Shown here: positions 1-6,391 of the stretch, piece after piece
Numbering within the stretch: position 1 is the stretch's first letter
How the letters are laid out: each line of letters opens with the position of its first letter
Assembly (NCBI GenBank): GCA_027070385.1
Contig: JALXDW010000063.1
Span: 1-8,547 of the forward strand
Source of the DNA: Chromatiales bacterium
GTDB lineage: Bacteria > Pseudomonadota > Gammaproteobacteria > UBA6429 > Thiohalophilaceae
Direction of reading: 5' to 3'
DNA: 8,547 nt
The notes under the pieces: generated by a model
The model's input: the letters and a program-made list of their open reading frames with translations, nothing else
Databases searched by the model: none
Told to the model about the DNA's origin: nothing
Program-made: the position numbers and the translations under genes

Positions 1-23
1 TCTGTAAAGCGTTCTGTTGCCAT
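1..23 (-). CDS. Possible 5' end of a minus-strand gene cut by the left edge
   Basis: Reading the minus strand from an ATG at 23-21 gives the open codons M-A-T-E-R-F-T up to the window edge. The 172 bp between it and the yggU stop are AT-rich, as expected of a promoter region. Only a weak GAG lies about ten bases upstream as a possible ribosome site. In Pseudomonas-like genomes metX and metW often follow proC-yggT-yggU in this direction, so a metX-like gene is one possibility, but seven residues cannot identify a protein. This entry is a pointer to the neighbouring sequence rather than a firm gene. Confidence 0.25.
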
Positions 24-73
24 TTATTTTGCTCGGTAATAAATTTTAATTTAATAAATATAGCTTTAAATAT

Positions 74-138
74 CAGTAAAGTACACGCTTTTATTGAACT
101 ATCACATTAAAATGTGACGAAAGTTGAACACTTTACTG
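74..138. repeat. Nested inverted repeats in the 1-195 intergenic region
   Basis: Two dyads share almost the same centre. The outer arms are CAGTAAAGT (74-82) and ACTTTACTG (130-138), nine perfect base pairs. The inner arms are TCACATT (104-110) and AATGTGA (113-119), separated by two bases. TTGAAC also occurs as a direct repeat at 96-101 and 124-129. Neither stem is GC-rich and no T-run follows on either strand, so this is not a convincing intrinsic terminator. It lies between yggU and a possible downstream minus-strand gene, where an operator or a structured leader could sit. The remainder of 1-195 is AT-rich, with no other feature I can support. Confidence 0.45.
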
Positions 139-195
139 TCAGCCTGCATAGGTTAACGGCAGCTCAATTTAAAATTTTAGCCGAAATTTAAGGGC

Positions 196-495
196 TTAGT
201 GTGCTGTAAAGGGCTGAAGAAGAGGTGGAAATTGACCGGCAGCATTAATTTGCAGTGTTTTTAGCCGGCTGGACTGTCCCTTGGTCACTTTAATCGTATT
301 TTTGGGAAGCCTAAAAAGCTGGGCTAAATATCGAACAAGGTGCTGGTTTGCTTTGCCGTCGACAGGTGGCGCTTTGAGACGAATTTTTAACCGGCCATTG
401 TGGAGGCCAACAATTTCATCTTTGCTGGCGCGCGGCTGGATAATAACATGTAATATTAAATTATTGTTTTTCCAGTTAAAAAAGGTATTTTGCAT
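196..495 (-). CDS. yggU: DUF167 / YggU family protein
   Basis: This is a small soluble protein of 99 residues from the ATG at 495. It matches the DUF167 (YggU) family, a short alpha/beta fold widespread in bacteria with no settled biochemical role. Family landmarks are visible: QPRASKDEIVG at residues 20-30, APPVDGKAN at 42-50 and KGQSSRLK at 72-79. The length fits the family, which is typically about 95-100 residues. A TTG at 507 would add MPFP in front; neither start has a clear Shine-Dalgarno, and I prefer the ATG because the family usually begins just before the first beta strand. The start lies inside the end of yggT (20-bp overlap), which suggests translational coupling. It is the last gene of the yggS-proC-yggT-yggU run. 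Confidence 0.9.
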   Translation of the reverse strand: MQNTFFNWKNNNLILHVIIQPRASKDEIVGLHNGRLKIRLKAPPVDGKANQHLVRYLAQLFRLPKNTIKVTKGQSSRLKTLQINAAGQFPPLLQPFTAH

Positions 496-1075
496 GGGGA
501 AAGGCAAGATTTTTAAAAAGGTAAACCAGGTAATCTACAAACGCCAGCTTGATAAAGGTGAGCGCAAGTAAGGCAAACATTGGGGACAAATCCAGCCCTG
601 ACATAGGGGGGATCAAGCGGCGAATGGGCTGCATCACTGGATTGGTGAGTTGGCTGAGTAGCCCGACCACGGGGTTGTAACCCATTGGATTAATCCAGCT
701 GACAATGGCAAGAATTAAAATGCCGAAAATGTAGATATTAATCCACAAACTGACTAATTCGGCCAAGGCCCATGGGATCAATCCGGGGAAAGTGGGCATC
801 GGTTGGCCAGGCAGCAGACCGATAATTAAGAACTCAATGGTTTGTAATATAAGCAGCAGTACAATCGCAGCGAAATCAATACCACGGTAGCCGGGGATAA
901 AGCGGCGTAGGGGTACAAGCGGTGGATTGGTTATTTTGTAGATAAACTGTGAAATTGGATGACTGAAATCGGCATGTACCCACTGGAATAAAAAGCGCAA
1001 CATAACGGCCAGAATATAGGCACCGAATAAGGCACTGATTAAAAAGGTACTGGCATTTCCAAGATGTGAGCCCAT
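476..1075 (-). CDS. yggT: YggT family membrane protein
   Basis: An integral membrane protein of 199 residues with two YGGT repeats. Hydrophobic segments lie at about residues 9-32, 68-89, 104-128 and 165-186. The internal duplication is clear: TNPPLVPLRRFIP (49-61) followed by GID (65-67) is mirrored by TNPVMQPIRRLIP (144-156) followed by GLD (160-162). The family sits in the inner membrane and is known mainly from its linkage to proC and yggS; its molecular role is not established. The ATG at 1075 is supported by AGGAAA seven to twelve bases upstream, which overlaps the TAG stop of proC (9-bp gap), so the two are probably co-translated. Its 3' end overlaps yggU. Confidence 0.93.
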   Translation of the reverse strand: MGSHLGNASTFLISALFGAYILAVMLRFLFQWVHADFSHPISQFIYKITNPPLVPLRRFIPGYRGIDFAAIVLLLILQTIEFLIIGLLPGQPMPTFPGLIPWALAELVSLWINIYIFGILILAIVSWINPMGYNPVVGLLSQLTNPVMQPIRRLIPPMSGLDLSPMFALLALTFIKLAFVDYLVYLFKNLAFPHAKYLF

Positions 1076-1084
1076 TTGTTTTTC

Positions 1085-1915
1085 CTATTTATCAAGTTCG
1101 AGTGCAAGTTCTTTTGAACGATCATAAGCCGCTTGCATGGCTTTGCCAAATATTTCTATCAGTTGGTTATTAAGCAAAGTATGAATTGCTTGTTCGGTGG
1201 TACCTGCCGGTGATGTGACACGTTGCCGTAAGGTGGCCGGGGAATCCGTACTCCGGGAGGCCAGCGTGGCGGCTCCCAGAGCTGTTTGTAAGGTCAGTTG
1301 TTGAGCTGTTTCGGCATCCAGTCCCAGTTTTTCAGCTGCAGTTTGCATGGCTTCCATGACTAAGAAGAAATAAGCAGGGCCACTGCCGGACAGTGCCGTA
1401 ACGGCATCTAGTAAGTCCTCACTATCAACCCACAAGGCAATACCTGTTGCTTGCATAATAATATCGGCATATTGTTTTTGTTGTTTGGATACCTGTGCAT
1501 TGGCATAAAGTCCGCTTGCACCGCATTGAACCAAGGCCGGGGTGTTGGGCATGGCTCGAATGATAGCGACATCATGATCAAGCCATTTGGCCAATGATGC
1601 GATTTTTAAACCGGCGGCAATCGATAAAAAGACGGCTGATGTCTGGCTGGCATCCAATGCTGTTAAAACCGATTGCATTACCTGGGGTTTCACCGCCAAT
1701 ACGACCACATCGCAGTGTTCAATCAGTGCCTGATTGGAACTTGCCGGAGTCAGTGCAAAGTCATTGGTGAGCGCTTTTAAAGTGTCAGCCGATTGATCAA
1801 ATACCTGAATTTTGATTTGCGAGTCAGGGTTGGCAACCAGTCCACCGATGATACTGCGCGCCATATTGCCGCCACCGATAAAGCCCACTGTAAAGGAAGT
1901 ATTTGTTTGTGTCAT
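1085..1915 (-). CDS. proC: Pyrroline-5-carboxylate reductase
   Basis: Catalyses the last step of proline synthesis, NAD(P)H-dependent reduction of 1-pyrroline-5-carboxylate to L-proline in the cytoplasm. The 276 residues match the family's usual 265-280. The N-terminal Rossmann fold has the dinucleotide loop GFIGGGNMA (11-19) and AVKPQ (74-78); MPNTPALV (122-129) follows. The C-terminal helical dimerisation and substrate domain carries ALSGSGPAYFF (174-184) and the signature RVTSPAGTTEQAI (232-244). All expected motifs are intact. Yeast-like to bacterial homologues work as oligomers built through the C-terminal domain (family knowledge). It is separated from yggS upstream by 73 bp and from yggT downstream by 9 bp. 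The ribosome site is poor, and a short dyad abuts the start codon. Confidence 0.97.
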   Translation of the reverse strand: MTQTNTSFTVGFIGGGNMARSIIGGLVANPDSQIKIQVFDQSADTLKALTNDFALTPASSNQALIEHCDVVVLAVKPQVMQSVLTALDASQTSAVFLSIAAGLKIASLAKWLDHDVAIIRAMPNTPALVQCGASGLYANAQVSKQQKQYADIIMQATGIALWVDSEDLLDAVTALSGSGPAYFFLVMEAMQTAAEKLGLDAETAQQLTLQTALGAATLASRSTDSPATLRQRVTSPAGTTEQAIHTLLNNQLIEIFGKAMQAAYDRSKELALELDK

Positions 1916-1927
1916 AGGCTCTAGCCT
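1916..1927 (-). promoter_or_regulatory. Short dyad touching the proC start codon
   Basis: On the minus strand AGGCTAGAGCCT ends directly at the proC ATG. As RNA it can form a four-pair stem (AGGC/GCCU) around a UAGA loop, in exactly the place a Shine-Dalgarno would lie. It might lower initiation or be chance. The rest of the 1916-1988 gap is AT-rich; TATAAA occurs on the minus strand near 1976-1981 but I could not pair it with a good -35 element. Confidence 0.25.
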
Positions 1928-1988
1928 AAAGGATAAGTTATTAATTTGCCAAGTGATTTTTTAGATTACCCGGTTTTATATTCAGGTG

Positions 1989-2690
1989 CTAATTTTTGGG
2001 TTGGGGTTTTCTTGGCCCAAAAATAGCCGTGCCAATCCGCACGATGGTGGCTCCTTCTGCGATAGCAACATCAAGATCATGACTCATGCCCATTGATAGT
2101 GTATCCAATGTATTCGTTTGTGGTAAAGCATTGAATAATTGGCGTAATTCAGCAAAAGCGGCATGTCGCTGTTGCAGGCTAGCGGTGGCGGCTGGAATGG
2201 CCATCAGTCCATGCAGTTCAAGCCGGGGGAGGGCATTAATTGCCTCGGCCAGGTTATTTAATTCAGCCGCAGTTATGCCCGCTTTTTGTGGTTCATTATC
2301 AATATTGACTTGAATACAGACTTTTAAAGGAGGCAGATCCGCTGGCCGTTGTTCATTGAGTCGCTGGGCTATTTTCAGACGATCGACACTGTGTACCCAT
2401 TGAAAATTCTCAGCAATCGCACGGGTTTTGTTAGACTGGATGGGGCCAATGTAATGCCATTCCAGATTAAAGCCTGCTTCATTGAGAGCTTGTATTTTGG
2501 GTAAGGCATCCTGCAAATAATTTTCGCCAAAACGGGTTTGTCCTGCTTGTGCAACGGCTTTAACCGCTTCGATGGGTTGGGTTTTGCTTACCGCAAGTAA
2601 TAGCACCTCATCCGGGTTACGTCGGCAGGCTTTTGCGCTATTTGTGATCTGTGTTTGTACGGCTTTAAGGCGTTGCGCTAATTTAGTCAT
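1989..2690 (-). CDS. yggS: PLP homeostasis protein, YggS/PLPBP family
   Basis: A single-domain fold-type III (alanine-racemase-like TIM barrel) protein that binds pyridoxal 5'-phosphate and helps keep free PLP and amino/keto acid pools in balance; no enzymatic reaction is established for the family. It is 233 residues, as expected. K36 in AVSKTQP is the PLP-forming lysine. Other family motifs are FGENYLQD (54-61), HYIGPIQSNK (79-88), SMGMSHD (199-205) and the phosphate-binding end RIGTAIFG (218-225). The ATG at 2690 is the only sensible start although its ribosome site is weak. It heads the minus-strand run leading to proC, yggT and yggU, and is divergent from pilT. The last codons hold a 9-bp inverted repeat (1992-2000 and 2016-2024) without a T-run. 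Confidence 0.96.
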   Translation of the reverse strand: MTKLAQRLKAVQTQITNSAKACRRNPDEVLLLAVSKTQPIEAVKAVAQAGQTRFGENYLQDALPKIQALNEAGFNLEWHYIGPIQSNKTRAIAENFQWVHSVDRLKIAQRLNEQRPADLPPLKVCIQVNIDNEPQKAGITAAELNNLAEAINALPRLELHGLMAIPAATASLQQRHAAFAELRQLFNALPQTNTLDTLSMGMSHDLDVAIAEGATIVRIGTAIFGPRKPQPKN

Positions 2691-2756
2691 TATATATTGC
2701 TTTGAAATAGTTAAAGGGGGTGCTGATAAGGATAAAAGTTCTCTTGCCCTCTATTG

Positions 2757-2808
2757 GCTGACAATGTAGTTTAGAAAATGCATTGCTGGCCGATAACGAA
2801 TTGTCAGC
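2757..2808. repeat. 9-bp inverted repeat in the yggS-pilT divergent region
   Basis: GCTGACAAT (2757-2765) and ATTGTCAGC (2800-2808) are perfect inverted copies, 34 bp apart, in the middle of the 161-bp gap between divergent genes. The right arm contains the TTGTCA hexamer that is the best -35 candidate for pilT. The arrangement fits a regulator binding two half-sites, but chance is not excluded. No known operator was recognised. Confidence 0.4.
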
Positions 2809-2826
2809 TAGACTATTATATATAAT
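2801..2826 (+). promoter_or_regulatory. Candidate sigma-70-type promoter for pilT
   Basis: TTGTCA at 2801-2806 and a consensus TATAAT at 2821-2826 lie just upstream of pilT, but the spacer is only 14 bp, shorter than the usual 16-18. An offset -35 at AATTGT (2799-2804) would give 16. The transcript would start near 2833 and leave a leader of about 20 bases containing AGAAAGG (2841-2847) four bases before the pilT ATG. The match is by eye only. Confidence 0.4.
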
Positions 2827-2851
2827 TTAATGTGAAAAAAAGAAAGGCATT

Positions 2852-3889
2852 ATGGATATAACAGAATTACTTGCTTTTGGCGTTAAAAATGGCGCTTCCG
2901 ATTTACATTTGTCAGCCGGTTTACCCCCAATGATACGGGTTGATGGTGATATTAAACGTATTAACGTTCCACCATTAGAACATAAAGTAGTGCATTCGCT
3001 GGTGTATGACATTATGAATGACAAACAGCGTAAAGATTATGAAGAATTTTTAGAAACGGATTTTTCATTCGAAATTCCGGACCTTGCCCGTTTTCGTGTG
3101 AATGCTTTTAATATTAACAAAGGTGCAGCTGCGGTTTTTCGTACCATCCCATCGAAAGTATTAACCATGGAAGAATTGGGTTGCCCGGGCATTTTCAGAG
3201 ATATTGCCGATAACCCGCGTGGTGTAGTGTTGGTTACCGGGCCAACCGGTTCGGGTAAGTCCACCACGTTAGCGGCGATGATGGATTATAAAAATGAAAA
3301 TGAACACGGACATATTTTAACGATTGAAGATCCCATCGAGTTTGTACATGAAAGTAAAAAGTGCTTGGTAAACCAACGAGAAGTGCATTTACATACGCAC
3401 GGGTTTAATGAAGCCTTGCGTTCTGCACTACGGGAAGATCCGGATATTATTCTGGTGGGCGAGTTACGTGATCTGGAAACCATTCGCCTGGCATTGACTG
3501 CGGCCGAAACCGGTCATTTAGTGTTTGGTACCTTGCACACCAGTTCTGCCGCAAAAACCATTGACCGTATCATTGACGTATTCCCGGCTGCAGAAAAAGA
3601 CATGGTGCGTTCCATGCTGTCTGAATCACTGCGCGCGGTTATCTCGCAAACATTGATGAAAAAAATTGGGGGTGGCCGGGTTGCAGCACATGAAATCATG
3701 ATAGGAACACCGGCAATACGAAACCTTATTCGTGAGGATAAAGTGGCTCAGATGTATTCTGCCATTCAAACCGGGAATCAGGTGGGAATGATAACGCTCG
3801 ATCAGACCTTGCAGGATCTGGTTGCGCGTGGCATTGTCAGTAAGCAAGAGGCCAGAATGCGGGCGATGAACAAAGCTGACTTCGAATAA
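2852..3889 (+). CDS. pilT: Type IV pilus retraction ATPase PilT
   Basis: Hexameric cytoplasmic ATPase of the secretion-ATPase (PilT/VirB11) family that drives type IV pilus depolymerisation, giving twitching motility and DNA uptake in related bacteria. It has 345 residues, almost the same as Pseudomonas PilT. Motifs in order: Walker A GPTGSGKST (130-138, K136), Asp box around TIEDPIEF (157-164), Walker B DIILVGELRD (198-207, E204), His box AETGHLVFGTLHT (218-230, H222 and H229), and the C-terminal AIRNLIRE (288-295), which is diagnostic of PilT and needed for retraction. AGAAAGG at 2841-2847 supports the start. A small oddity is VHLHTHGF at 178-185, where homologues I know read closer to VHxxTLGF. 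It is followed 66 bp later by pilU. Confidence 0.98.
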   Translation: MDITELLAFGVKNGASDLHLSAGLPPMIRVDGDIKRINVPPLEHKVVHSLVYDIMNDKQRKDYEEFLETDFSFEIPDLARFRVNAFNINKGAAAVFRTIPSKVLTMEELGCPGIFRDIADNPRGVVLVTGPTGSGKSTTLAAMMDYKNENEHGHILTIEDPIEFVHESKKCLVNQREVHLHTHGFNEALRSALREDPDIILVGELRDLETIRLALTAAETGHLVFGTLHTSSAAKTIDRIIDVFPAAEKDMVRSMLSESLRAVISQTLMKKIGGGRVAAHEIMIGTPAIRNLIREDKVAQMYSAIQTGNQVGMITLDQTLQDLVARGIVSKQEARMRAMNKADFE

Positions 3890-3955
3890 TCACGCACTTC
3901 CCGCTATCTGTGACAGCTTGCTGCAATTTTAAGAAAATACTTTTAGGGTTATCTG

Positions 3956-5080
3956 ATGGATTTTGAATCATTACTTAAATTAATGGTACACAAGAACGCT
4001 TCTGACTTGTTTATTACAGCGGGGGTAGCTCCGAGCCTGAAAGTCAATGGCAAGTTGGCTCCGGTTACTCAAGGGACATTAACACCATCGCAGTCACGAG
4101 AAATTGTTTTAAGTATTATGACACCGGCACAGCGCGAAGAATTTGAACGAACCAATGAATGTAATTTTGCTATCTCTGCATCGGGTATTGGCCGCTTCCG
4201 GGTCAGTGCATTTATGCAACGTAATCATGCGGGCATGGTATTGCGTAAAATTGAAACCAAAATTCCGACGATTGAAGAACTGGGTTTACCGGAAATATTA
4301 CGTGATTTGGCAATGACCAAACGTGGGCTGGTTTTGTTTGTTGGCGCAACCGGTTCAGGTAAATCAACGTCATTGGCATCGATGATTGGTTTCAGAAATA
4401 AAAACAGTACCGGCCATATCATCAGTATTGAAGATCCTATCGAATATATTCATCACCATGAGGGTTGTATTATTACTCAACGTGAAGTGGGGCTGGATAC
4501 TGAAACCTTTCAAACTGCACTAAAAAACACATTACGGCAGGCACCGGATGTGATTCTGATTGGTGAAATACGCACCCGAGAAACCATGGATCATGCGATT
4601 GCCTTTGCTGAAACCGGTCATCTTTGCTTGGCAACTTTGCACGCGAATAATTCAAATCAGGCCATGGATCGTATTATTAACTTCTTTCCCGAAGATCGCC
4701 GTAACCAGTTATTACTTGATTTATCATTAAATATGAAAGCAGTGGTTGCGCAGCAATTAATTCCAAAACCGGATGGTTCAGGCCGGGTTTTATGTGCCGA
4801 GATCCTGATTAATACACCGTTGATGGCCGATATTATTCGTAAAGGTGATATCCATGAAATGAAAGGCTTGATGTCACGTTCCAGGCAAAATGGTATGTTA
4901 ACATTCGATCAGGCTCTTTATGATTTGTACAAGGATGGAGAAATTACCTATGAAGATGCCATTAATCATGCCGATTCTGCGAATGAGCTGAGATTAATGA
5001 TTAAATTGGGGGATTCACAAGGTGATGTTAATTCTATCTCTGCCGCTCTTGATGGTGTCACCATTCAGGAAACAGAATAA
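3956..5080 (+). CDS. pilU: PilT-dependent retraction ATPase PilU
   Basis: Paralogue of PilT that assists forceful pilus retraction and, in Vibrio and Acinetobacter work, depends on PilT. The 374 residues fit PilU, which is longer than PilT at the C-terminus. Walker A is GATGSGKST (130-138), the Asp box is SIEDPIEY (157-164), Walker B is APDVILIGEIR (196-206, E204), and the His box spans 218-230 with H222 and H229. In place of AIRNLIRE it reads LMADIIRKG (289-297), and it ends with the ELRLMIKL tail (344-351) and an acidic extension, all as in PilU rather than PilT. AGGG at 3945-3948, seven bases before the ATG, is a good ribosome site. The 66-bp gap after pilT shows no terminator, so co-transcription is likely. 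Confidence 0.96.
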   Translation: MDFESLLKLMVHKNASDLFITAGVAPSLKVNGKLAPVTQGTLTPSQSREIVLSIMTPAQREEFERTNECNFAISASGIGRFRVSAFMQRNHAGMVLRKIETKIPTIEELGLPEILRDLAMTKRGLVLFVGATGSGKSTSLASMIGFRNKNSTGHIISIEDPIEYIHHHEGCIITQREVGLDTETFQTALKNTLRQAPDVILIGEIRTRETMDHAIAFAETGHLCLATLHANNSNQAMDRIINFFPEDRRNQLLLDLSLNMKAVVAQQLIPKPDGSGRVLCAEILINTPLMADIIRKGDIHEMKGLMSRSRQNGMLTFDQALYDLYKDGEITYEDAINHADSANELRLMIKLGDSQGDVNSISAALDGVTIQETE

Positions 5081-5407
5081 AACAACGTATAACACAGGCG
5101 GATTATTGATTTGCCTATTGTCTGCTATAAAAAAGTATCGCCAGTCATTTCCCTTAAAAATGTTGATAGCACTGCCATGGTTGCCCTGGCAACATGATAA
5201 AGGCTGTTAAATAATAAAGACTTGCAATACAGTAATGTATGCTTGTATTACTTGCCCCATGTTGATGAAATTGGTCATGAATTTTAAATGCCAACACTTC
5301 CTAAAATATCTGATAAATAAAATAGCCTGTCTAAAACTGCAATTATTATTTTGAATAATATAAAGTATAGACTACACTTTTTACGATTAATTTTTTTATA
5401 ATTTGTT
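5081..5407. other. 327-bp AT-rich gap between pilU and the small membrane protein gene
   Basis: No gene is supported here. It holds several small dyads: GTTGCC/GGCAAC at 5180-5193, overlapping pairs AATACA/TGTATT (5226-5231, 5244-5249) and AGTAAT/ATTACT (5231-5236, 5247-5252) that could form alternative stems, and TATTATT/AATAATA at 5344-5360. None is followed by a T-run, so I see no clear intrinsic terminator for pilTU. The last 100 bases are very AT-rich and end in a TATAAT just before the next gene. Confidence 0.5.
5397..5402 (+). promoter_or_regulatory. Perfect TATAAT six bases before an ATG, possible leaderless promoter
   Basis: TATAAT at 5397-5402 is separated from the ATG at 5408 by only five bases, which would place the transcription start at or within a base or two of the ATG. 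There is no Shine-Dalgarno in front of that ATG. No strong -35 was found at the right distance (CTACAC at 5372-5377 is 19 bp away). In so AT-rich a stretch a chance TATAAT is quite possible. Confidence 0.35.
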
Positions 5408-5716
5408 ATGAGTAATACTTTATTTGTTGTAGCCGCTGCACTTGTTGCCGGTTTTTTAAATTTGATTGTGACAGGGCTGGCCATTTCCTATATATCAGAA
5501 AAAGTTTCCTTGTATTTTTCTGCACCATTAATGGTCATGCTTTATGTTGTTATACTGGCTATCTCATCTTATTTTTGGCTGTCGCTTGCAGTGATTGTCA
5601 CCATTTTAATTTGGTGTATGGCCTTGTATATTTACTGGGTTGAATGGCACAGAGAAAAACTGGCCAATAATAAAGTTGTTAAAACAAAGGGGAACAGCAA
5701 TACCAACGGTGATTAA
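5408..5716 (+). CDS. Small hypothetical three-helix membrane protein
   Basis: A 102-residue protein that I do not recognise. It is strongly hydrophobic, with likely membrane segments at about residues 5-27, 37-54 and 57-78, then a charged, hydrophilic tail (about 80-102, ending in KTKGNSNTNGD). Aromatic residues cluster at the end of the third helix (YIYWVEWH, 74-81), as at a membrane interface. No signal peptidase site, cysteine pair or catalytic motif is seen. The ATG at 5408 has no ribosome site; in-frame TTG 5462 and GTG 5468 have none either. It lies alone between pilU and a bidirectional terminator, so a pilus link is only positional. The uninterrupted hydrophobic pattern and a terminator directly behind the stop support a real gene. 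Confidence 0.7.
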   Translation: MSNTLFVVAAALVAGFLNLIVTGLAISYISEKVSLYFSAPLMVMLYVVILAISSYFWLSLAVIVTILIWCMALYIYWVEWHREKLANNKVVKTKGNSNTNGD

Positions 5717-5718
5717 TG

Positions 5719-5755
5719 TAAAAATAAAAGGGGCTGTTTGCCCCTTTTATTTTTA
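5719..5755. terminator. Bidirectional intrinsic terminator
   Basis: TAAAAATAAAAGGGGC (5719-5734) pairs without a mismatch with GCCCCTTTTATTTTTA (5740-5755) around a TGTTT loop. The GC core is flanked by A-rich and T-rich arms, so it can work on both strands. It begins three bases after the stop of the plus-strand gene 5408-5716 and lies 85 bp beyond the stop of the convergent minus-strand gene 5840-6391. Confidence 0.92.
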
Positions 5756-5839
5756 TATGCTTTTGTGCTTGTGGCTTGATAAAACAGTGATTCAAAATAT
5801 TCGGACTGTAGAGTGAGTAACAGTGGTAATACAGTTTGT

Positions 5840-6391
5840 TTAATTAGCGATAATACTGGTATGTAGAACACCAATTTTTTTGCCATTATTAACAACAGGG
5901 ATTGAAAGTTGAATACTGCTTAATTTTGTTGTGGGGTCGGCTTTAGGTTTTTTGGAATTCCAGACTTTACCACGAATAGCTTTGACAAATGCAGGGCGTT
6001 TGGCAATATTGAAAATAGCCGGTTTTTTGCTGCCTGCAACCAGGTTACCGGTTTTGTCCCGTAAAAATAGTTTACCTAAAGACTTGTCTTTTTCCCAGAT
6101 AAACAATTTCTTACCTGCAGCACTGGTTAAAAAGGGTTTAACTTTTGCGTCAGATTCAGACAGCTTTTTCCATGTTGAATTATTCATCTGTACTTTTTTT
6201 GCATTGGCCTGGCTAACTGCCTTGATAATAACCGGATCTTTTGCCCACTCAGCCAGTTTGGTTTTATAAAGGTCAAGTTTCACTTGCAGTTCTGGTGATA
6301 GTCCTGCTGCCTGGCTGGATGAAAAGCCGAGTAATGTAATAAAAAGGGTCGAGATAATTTGTATACGAAAAGTTCGCAGTGTATCGTTCAT
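5840..6391 (-). CDS. Secreted stand-alone Cache (PDC) sensor-domain protein
   Basis: A 183-residue protein with a signal peptide: n-region MNDTLRTFR, hydrophobic core about residues 10-25, and a likely cut after SQA or QAA (28-29). The mature part reads as a single extracellular Cache/PDC-type domain: an N-terminal helix with LAEWAKDPVIIKAV (46-59), then the sandwich with LFLRDKTGNLVAG (108-120), NIAKRPAFVKAI (128-139) and the final strands IQLSIPVVNNGKKIGVLHTSI (160-180). Such domains normally bind small ligands as the sensing part of kinases or chemoreceptors. Here there is no transmembrane anchor after the domain and no output module, so the protein should be free in the periplasm. AAAGGA on the minus strand (6401-6406), ten bases upstream, supports the start. 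It is convergent with the small membrane gene. The specific function and ligand are unknown. Confidence 0.8.
   Translation of the reverse strand: MNDTLRTFRIQIISTLFITLLGFSSSQAAGLSPELQVKLDLYKTKLAEWAKDPVIIKAVSQANAKKVQMNNSTWKKLSESDAKVKPFLTSAAGKKLFIWEKDKSLGKLFLRDKTGNLVAGSKKPAIFNIAKRPAFVKAIRGKVWNSKKPKADPTTKLSSIQLSIPVVNNGKKIGVLHTSIIAN

Noticed and set aside
104..119. TCACATT-AA-AATGTGA as a CRP site
   Set aside because: The half-sites are in the reverse order to the CRP consensus TGTGA-N6-TCACA.
281..571. A 96-residue plus-strand open frame over yggU and yggT
   Set aside because: Both minus-strand genes carry clear family motifs; this frame has none.
1992..2024. A 9-bp inverted repeat (ATTTTTGGG / CCCAAAAAT) at the end of yggS as a terminator
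   Set aside because: It lies within the coding region, has a 15-base loop and is not followed by a T-run on the minus strand.
2852..5080. pilT and pilU as a recent duplication
   Set aside because: The two proteins differ widely in sequence and each has the C-terminal features of its own subfamily, so this is the ancient paralogue pair.
5174..5196. GTTGCC/GGCAAC dyad as the pilTU terminator
   Set aside because: The loop is only two bases and no T-run follows.
5931..6269. A 112-residue plus-strand open frame opposite the Cache gene
   Set aside because: The minus-strand frame has a signal peptide, ribosome site and domain pattern; the plus frame is its shadow.
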